Assembly: GCA_963921215.1 (NCBI GenBank)
Contig: OY992501.1
Location: forward strand, 10,260,227 to 10,324,226
Source of the DNA: Scoparia ambigualis
Lineage: Eukaryota > Arthropoda > Insecta > Lepidoptera > Crambidae
Reading direction: 5' to 3'
DNA: 64,000 bases
Shown here one piece after another: positions 57,705-64,000 of the stretch (the stretch's first letter is position 1; each line of letters starts with the position of its first letter). The translations under genes were made by a program, and so were the position numbers. The notes below the pieces were generated by a model that worked only from the letters and a program-made list of their open reading frames with translations, had not been told where the DNA came from and did no database searches.

Positions 57705-57830
57705 ATGACTCGGGTCTGGGTGTGTTTTCTTTGTAAAATAAGTATGTTTATCCGTTATCTAACCAATAAAAACAAGTTTCAAAAGCTTAACTTAGGCTAG
57801 ATAGTCGTTTTGAAAGAGGAAAAGTAAATA
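57705..57830 (+). repeat. SINE tail fragment
   Basis: CTCGGGTCTGGGTGTGTTTTCT, GTATGTTTATCCGTTATCTA and GGCTAGATAGTC match the tail of the SINE at 12500-12770. The tRNA head is absent. Confidence 0.55.
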
Positions 57831-58058
57831 AAAAACATGACTTGAATGAGGTGACCGATTTTTCGTTGGCGATAATTAATACTGTAGTGTGAGTGTACAC
57901 CGTATTAATAATTTGACTGGTGCAGTCTTAAATATTTTTCATTGGTATTCTATCCTATTACACAACTGAGTAAGGTTCAATTTATGTTCACATCTTAACC
58001 ACTAACAACTAAAGGGTTAAAAACCCTTTCGAAGAAAGTATGCTTTAATATTTTTTTA

Positions 58059-58180
58059 TCTTAACCCTTTAACGGTCATAGCATGTTCAAATTTTTCATT
58101 GGTTTTCGACCTTATCTCAATTGCATAAAGTTCAAAATTTGGTGGGAATATACATCCCTCTGCCCGTTAAAGGGTTAAGA
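58059..58180. mobile_element. 122-bp MITE with 17-bp ends
   Basis: TCTTAACCCTTTAACGG at 58059-58075 and its exact complement at 58164-58180. Confidence 0.65.
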
Positions 58181-58442
58181 CTCTTTAAATAAGAGTCAGG
58201 TAATATCTTGTAAGGGGACGTGCCATTGTTCTTTTGTTTTCTGTGGTAAATTCAGGCTTAGTTGTGGGACCTTTAAAACAATCTGCCGTGGGCATGCTAT
58301 TTTGGTCGTAAAACTTTCTAAAGAAAACAAAATTTCTATGTTTTCTTCGAAAGAGTTTAAGCCGTCAGTAGGGTAGGGTGGATGTCGTAAGATTACGTAT
58401 AAGTTAAATTAAGCAGCTTGCAATAAATTAAACATGAAACCT

Positions 58443-61262
58443 GACAGATAGTTTTTGTTTATTTGGTGAAATGTGACGTCACACGAAGCTCAATCATGGC
58501 CGCCTGTGTTTCGGGTCAGAATCAGAATATCTTTATTGCGTAAAACTGTGTAACAACAAGTTTAAAAAATATTGTTAAAATAGGTATCAACAGTTACCTT
58601 ATCAGGCATGCAATGTTATAAAATAAAATAGAAAAAACAAAGAACTCAAATCGTCTCAAAATCAAAATATTCATAGATGGTGTAAAAAACATTATTAAAT
58701 AACCATATTCTTAACTTATGCTTAAACACATGACCATCTAATGCTTTAATTTCAGTCGGTAAATGATTGAACACTTTAATACCGTATATAAAAGCACTTT
58801 TGTAGTATACATTATTATTCACTATTGGTAGGTTTAAATTATATTTATATCTATTACGCTGGTTACAAAGAGATTTTGCACTGTTAAAGTATTCAATGTA
58901 CACATATTTCCTGAATGTAAATGTTAGTGAGAGTTAAGGAATTTCTTATCTTTAAAAATACCTCTAAGTGTTTCATTTTAATACAAGTTATAAATAATTC
59001 GTATACATTTTTTCTGTAGCAAGAATGTATTATTTGAATTTACAGAGTTACCCCATAATATAATTCTATAAGTTAGAAGAGGATACACATTACCAAAATA
59101 AGCAGTTCTAGCTATTTCAGTGGAAGAATTTTCTGCTAGAATAGACAATGCATAACAGTAACTAGAAATCTTTTTATTTATATTATCTATGTGGGATTTC
59201 CAATTTAAATTTGAATCAATTGAAACGCCAAGAAAACTGCTTTCATTTATTTTTTTCTTTAACTTCTTTTATTTCTGTATTAGATTCATAAATTTTTAAT
59301 TTAAACGAGTCGGACCTGCTATTTCGAAATTGGACAAATGTAGTTTTAATAGGATTTACTATGAGCTTTAAGCCAATCAACTATATCTTTTAATGTTTTA
59401 TTAATTTCATCTTCAAACTCGCTTTTACTTTTATTATCTCCAGAAATAAAAATGGTTGCATTATCTGCAAACATAATGTACAAATGATTTATTGATTTTG
59501 GAAGCTCATTAACATAGACTAAAGAAAGAAGTGGACCCAAGACGCTTCCCTGTGGCACTCCAAGAACGACTTTATCAGACTCAGAAAAGACTTCTTCAAT
59601 AGTTCTATTGTTATCAATATAAGCATCTATTACTGTACATTGTTCCCTATTTTTTAAGTAACTTTCAAATAACTTTAAAGCAATACCATGTACACATGAT
59701 TTTCTAGTTGATTAAGAAGTACATCATGAATTACACAGTCAAAAGCTTTTGACATAATAAATAAGCCTACACAAACTGTTTTTTTGTTTATAGCTTTCGA
59801 TACCATCATCAGAACTTTAAAAATGGCTGTAATTGTTGATTTTTTCTTTTGAAATCCAAATTGATTTGGGTTTAGTAGTAGTATTACTTTCACAAAGATC
59901 TTTGAAAAAGAAGATAATAAAGCTATTGGTCTATAATCACTTACATTAGATCGCGATCCTTATTTGAACAAAGGTTTAATTTTCGCCTTTTTTAGTTTAT
60001 GAGGGAAGGTTCCACTTTTTAACATTAGGTTAATAATATACACAAGAGGTTCACATATTGACTTGAAGATTTCTTGATAACATTCATAGGTATACTATCA
60101 AGGTCAAAACTCTTTTTATTTTAAAAACTTTGTATGATTTTATTCATCTCATCAATATCCACTGGTTTTAAGTAAAAACTATTGCAGTTTAGTATAGGGG
60201 ATGGCTTATGGTTGGTTTTAATCAAATTTTGTGTGTTATTCATTATGAAATAACTATTAAAAGTGTCAGCTATAATTTTAGGATCTTGGATAATAGTATC
60301 TTTTACGTTTTAATTATAAATTGGAGGTTTTAGGTTATTCACAGACGAAGTTTGTCGTTTTATAAAATTCCAAGTAGATCTTTTTTTATTTGAACTTTGC
60401 TCTATAAACTGAACATTAAATTTATTTTTTGCTATAGGTACAAATTACAGACTTTAATATTTTACAATAGTTTTTATAATGCAAAAAAGTATGTGTATTT
60501 TTGCCATTTTTAATTATTTTATTATACATCGCTCTTTTGTTTTGACATGCATTTCGTATACCTTTACTTTGCAAGTTTGTTACTCTTTTATGTGTTATTT
60601 TTAATCGTTCAATAGGAATACATAAGTCATAGATTGTTTTATATAGTTTTATAAAAGCTTCATAAGCCTTGTTGACATCATTGTGTAAGTAAACTTCAGC
60701 AAAACTCAGTTTAGAAATATAATTTAAAAATAAATTACTATTATTAATATACTTATCAATGTTTCTTTTAAATATATACCAATATTTTAATTAAAAGCTT
60801 TTACTACAAGGTATTTCAATTGTTTGAGCTGAATGGTCAGACAGACCAATATGCTCAACTTTTGACTTATATCTCTTTAGATTTGTTAAAATATTATCCA
60901 AGCAAGTTTTAGATGTTGGCGTAATTCTAGTAGGTTCGATAATCGTTAATTTGACATTGTATTTTGTAAGAGTATTTTTAAAAATTTCGCTTTTTCTATC
61001 ATTTTCTAGAGTGTTAATGTTAAAGTCTCCAACTATAATTATTTTCTTTTTTGAATACCTACTTCTAAGTGTTAAACATTGTAGTCTTCTAATCCACCGA
61101 TAAAAATCGCAAATTTATTTTGTAAATATAAAATATTTACAAATTATCATAATAAAAAAAACTATTGACTAATTATTGTTAAATTATAAACTACTACATA
61201 CACATACATAACCCGACATATTTCGTATTTTATTGTTACAACTGTCAAATAGCCAATTAAGC
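58443..61262 (-). repeat. Repeat R2, copy c, split by a LINE
   Basis: On the minus strand 61260-61085 follows R2 from TTGGCTATTTGACAGTTGTA to GTGGATTAGAAGAC, and 58517-58443 resumes GACCCGAAACACAGGCGGCC… to CTATCTGTCAGGTTTC. The LINE lies between. Its GGCGGCCA site is uninserted. Confidence 0.75.
58518..61083 (-). pseudogene. Non-LTR retrotransposon, 5'-truncated and decayed
   Basis: Fragments in order on the minus strand: the end of an apurinic-type endonuclease (60800-61060; IIIVGDFNINTL…, then LSDHSAQTIEI), reverse transcriptase (59675-59893; PNQFGFQKKKSTITAIF, SKAFDCVIHDVLLNQLE), (59346-59558; PQGSVLGPLLSLVYVNELP, FADNATIFISG) and a C-terminal stretch (58646-58903). The catalytic FADD has become FADN, and several frameshifts and stops separate the pieces, so it is inactive. 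It resembles Jockey/CR1-group elements and ends in AATAAAGATATTCTGATTCT. Confidence 0.8.
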
Positions 61263-61264
61263 AA

Positions 61265-61475
61265 CTTTCGCAATGCCCCTGTATCAGCAGTGATGCCCCG
61301 TCACTAGATTGGTGACCAAATTAAAAACATCTCGGCCTCCTCCGTGCTTCGCAAAACACGCAAACCCAATGGTCCCGGTTGTTGTCGTAAGATAGCAGTC
61401 GTTAAAACCCACCAACGCCGTATTGACCAGACTAGTGGGTGTTGGCCCAATGTTCCCAAATGTTGTTGTCTACGT
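61265..61475 (+). repeat. Retroelement tail-like repeat
   Basis: CTCGGCCTCCTCCGTGCTTC … GGTCCCGGTTGTTGTCGTAA … CAGTCGTTAAAACCC resembles the 3' region of widespread lepidopteran LINEs. No frame. Confidence 0.45.
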
Positions 61476-61477
61476 GG

Positions 61478-61776
61478 CACAGTGTATTATGAACCCTCAA
61501 AATCGGACGCCCCCTTCATATTCCAAAAGGCTCAATCGATGTCTTTTTAAAGTAGTTTTCGTTATTATCACATATTCATTTATTGACATAGATATGTAAG
61601 GCAATAGATTTTTTTTTGTTTCCGACAAGACATGACTGATTTTTGGGGTTCATTTTTACCAAAACTATTAATAACAGCGAGCTGGGAGTTCGACTCAAGG
61701 GCTTTAAATGATTAAAGAAGCTCCCTTCTTGAATATGAAGGGGGCGTCCAATTTTGAGGGTCCATAATACACTGTG
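61478..61776. mobile_element. 299-bp foldback MITE
   Basis: Arms of about 48 bp: CACAGTGTATTATGAACCCT…GGACGCCCCCTTCATATTC and the complement at 61729-61776, with a few mismatches. Confidence 0.68.
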
Positions 61777-61818
61777 CGTGGGAAGGCCTGTGTCCAGCTG
61801 CAGCAGCGGGACGCTTAC

Positions 61819-62137
61819 GGGCCCCACAGACAATCAGGTCACCTGCAGGTATCGGCCTGTTAATGAGTGGTACAACGCACGGCGGCGAGCGGCTAGTACT
61901 AACTGACAGGCTGATACCTGCCGGCGGGCGCCACACACGATCAGTTCACCGGCACACCGGCAGGTATAAGCTTGTTAGTTGCCTGATACCTGCCGGCGGG
62001 CCCCACACACGATCAGTTCGCCTGCAGGTGTCAGTTCCGATCAGCCTGTCAGTTCCGCCGCCGCCGCCGCCGCCCGTGCGTTGTACTACTGACTGACAGG
62101 CCGATACCTGCAGGCGACCTGATGGTCTGTGGGGCCC
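61819..62137. mobile_element. A-family GC-rich MITE, uninterrupted copy
   Basis: GGGCCCCACAGACAATCAGG … CCTGATGGTCTGTGGGGCCC, 319 bp, with repeated internal CGATCAGTTC, CCTGCAGGTATC and CTGACAGGC units and a short CCG run. It is the reference for the split copy at 40858-43668. Confidence 0.78.
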
Positions 62138-62426
62138 TTTATAGGCAGGATGAGGGCTATCGCTTTCCGTTACCTATAACGTTGAGCTCATGAGCCGATG
62201 TTATTTGGAATATTGGAGTGCCGTGGACAGGGAAGTGCACTGCTTCTGCGGTCCTAATTGCCTCTCTAACTAACCTTTTACGGATAATGGTCGCGAGGGT
62301 GTAAGGATAACCAGTTAACAATTTATTTGAAAATATATTATCAGTGAACAAATTGATGTATGAATGAAACATGAACTATGACAGGTATGAAAGAGATGAA
62401 TAGATGCGATAACCTGTAAGTGAGTA

Positions 62427-62549
62427 AAATTTTAAACGCTGAAAAATGACGACAACCTCAGGTGGGAATCGAACCACGGACCTTCCGCATTCCGGGCGGC
62501 TGCCTTAACCACTTGGCTACCGAGGTCTGGTTTTCAACCGTCGAAATTT
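62427..62549 (-). mobile_element. T-family tRNA-like element, copy 2
   Basis: On the minus strand ACCTCGGTAGCCAAGTGG … CCGC-CCGGAAT-GCGG … GGTTCGATTCC … CCTGAGGT, flanked by GGTTGAAAA and TTTTTCAGCGTTT. Both flanks match those of the copy at 19343-19467. Confidence 0.65.
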
Positions 62550-62782
62550 GTCAGTGCTTGATGTTTTTTAGTCAACATTGCTTCATCAAATCTAAGAAGA
62601 TTTCACCTATTCTCTTCTCTCAATCTTAGAAATTTTACTAAGAGTATAGATATTAGTAAATGTGCGAAAGGGATAGAAATAGTTTTAAGAATAAGTGTAA
62701 GAAAGAGAAAATTAAGAAAAAAATTTGGAATCAACGTCCATGTAGTCATTATCTATTACAAGTGTATGTACGTAACACTTAC

Positions 62783-63024
62783 CGTCAGGCTTCGAGAGGA
62801 ACTCGACGCACTGCCTTACGACAGGCGGTATGGACTCGACCATGTTCGCGTTGTTCTCTTTAATGAACTGGAGGGAGACGCCGAACTGCTGTGTAGGGGG
62901 AGGCGACATGCTCGCTGTCGGCTCGCTCTTCTCACTCTGGTCTAGCGGTCTCTCCAGCTGCCCCTCGCACGCTCTGGCCATCTCCGCCGCACGCGGGTTT
63001 TTAGAGAGCAACAATCGATCGTAC
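62783..63024 (-). CDS. RhoGAP68F: RhoGAP68F-like exon, linker and start of the GAP domain
   Basis: Acceptor ATATTCAACAG before 63024, donor GTAAGTG after 62783; 242 nt, phase 2 in, phase 1 out. It encodes YDRLLLSKNPRAAEMARACE, a polar linker, then PPPTQQFGVSLQFIKENN and IPPVVRQCVEFLSKPD. The Q-F-G-V and I-P-x-V-x-x-C elements start the RhoGAP fold. In this family a CRAL-TRIO (SEC14-like) domain precedes; its exons would lie beyond 64000. Confidence 0.88.
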
Positions 63025-63086
63025 CTGTTGAATATACATTTATCATTAATATCTCGTCAACATCACTTCAGCCAAGTGAACTTCAG

Positions 63087-63517
63087 AGGAAACACTACGT
63101 GGAAGTGTCATGCAAAATTCTCATTCGAAACACAGGAAAACGACGTTTCGTAGTCCCCTGTTTCCTCCTTCAGAACTGGACCAATTATTATGTTTTTTTT
63201 TTCAGAATCGGTTAAAGAAAGAGATTTTCTACGTCTGTATGTTTATTTTTTTTGCATTAAGTCATTTATTTAGCAACCAGGAGCCTTTCTAAATTTAGCA
63301 AAATCACTCCGTTTTAAGGCGTCTACAGAAACATAAACGAACCGGTTTTAAAAAAAATCAAACATACAGATAAAATGCTTTTTTTAACCGATGCTGAAAA
63401 AGTAATAAAAATTGGTCCAGTTCTGAAGGAGGAAACAGAAGACTACGAAACGTCGTTTTTCTGTGTTTCAAGTGAGAATTTTGCATGACACTTCCACGTA
63501 GTGGAACGTTTCCTCTT
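63087..63517. mobile_element. 431-bp foldback element with arms of about 155 bp
   Basis: The arms (…CACTACGTGGAAGTGTCATG, AAACGACGTTTCGTAGTC, CTGTTTCCTCCTTCAGAACT…) are inverted copies over almost the whole length. The loop is about 120 bp. It lies immediately upstream of the RhoGAP exon at 62783-63024, in the intron. Confidence 0.78.
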
Positions 63518-63700
63518 AAGCGATCGGCCCGAAAACTGGAGGTCCAGGGTTCAATTCCCAGGTCAGGCCCGCGTTTGTGATCACTCAACTCAACTCGCAT
63601 TTGGCAAGTCAAGTGGTGATTGGGCCAATACCGATCAATTGTAGCGAATACACGATTTCAATGGAGGCCTTTGCCCAGGGGAGGACACTGAATAGGCTAT
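63518..63700 (+). mobile_element. SINE-like repeat with B box and LINE-type tail
   Basis: GGTTCAATTCC is a B-box match; the end GGAGGCCTTTGCCCAGGGGA is the tail shared with lepidopteran LINEs. Confidence 0.5.
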
Positions 63701-64000
63701 GCACTTAATTTTTTACTATCTTCTCGTTTATAGAGGAGTAGAGGGAGACCGCCCAAAAATGAACTGCAAGAGATTAAAGTGTAAAAGCGAAGCAAACGTG
63801 CACGGCACGCTGCGATAAGACGACTGCCGCGCGCAAACCTCTCAAGCTGGTTTTGTGTCCTGCGAATGACGCGCGTGTTTCGAAACACCTTTAGATGTTA
63901 CGGACGTGTACGCACTTCTAGCGTAGGCGCGTGCATTCGGTTGGTTATAGGGTGTGGCTTTACTTTAACAAAGCATTATAGTTTAAATATTATATATCTT

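Overview
The window is animal, very probably lepidopteran (moth or butterfly), nuclear DNA. It holds spliced genes with GT/AG introns, one intron near 18 kb, an AT-rich background, and dense tRNA-derived SINEs, mariner, RTE-type LINE and MITE/foldback repeats of the kind common in Lepidoptera. The order is inferred from general familiarity with such repeats, not from a search.

Two protein-coding genes can be assembled from exons, both on the minus strand. The first is a JADE-family PHD-finger gene, the homologue of Drosophila rhinoceros (rno). Its coding exons are 33465-33296, 30671-30477, 29110-28894, 11129-10940 and 10856-3703. All junctions agree in phase and give 2641 codons plus a stop. 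The N-terminal half-kilobase of coding sequence carries the EPC-like region, a C4HC3 PHD finger and an extended PHD finger. One 7.15-kb exon encodes the finger region's end and a very long basic, Ser-rich tail. The second gene is the 3' part of a RhoGAP68F/ARHGAP1-like Rho GTPase-activating protein (exons 63024-62783, 57648-57448, 56568-56462, 53624-53454). Its 5' exons lie beyond the right edge. Its central GAP exon has been partly copied into a tandem array of about 198-bp units in the next intron.

Between and inside the genes the DNA is mobile-element debris. Layout: 1-2.5 kb AT-rich, possibly the 3' end of a plus-strand neighbour; 2.5-33.6 kb rno, whose 17.8-kb intron holds a complete mariner, SINEs, hAT and RTE relics and several MITEs; 33.6-53.4 kb intergenic repeats, including a three-level nested insertion at 40.9-43.7 kb with a second mariner; 53.4-63.0 kb RhoGAP exons with intronic repeats, including a LINE that split an older repeat; 63.0-64.0 kb a foldback element and a SINE.

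The most unusual signal is a set of ultrashort palindromic insertions (arms CTCGGACCAA, 22-27 bp in total) at 36.3-37.1 kb, each flanked by a perfect 8-bp target-site duplication, plus a 10-bp one-arm relic at 38.46 kb that also has a perfect 8-bp duplication. Related repeats in this window show the uninserted state for two of the four sites. A second theme is tRNA-like, B-box-bearing sequences enclosed by short terminal inverted repeats.
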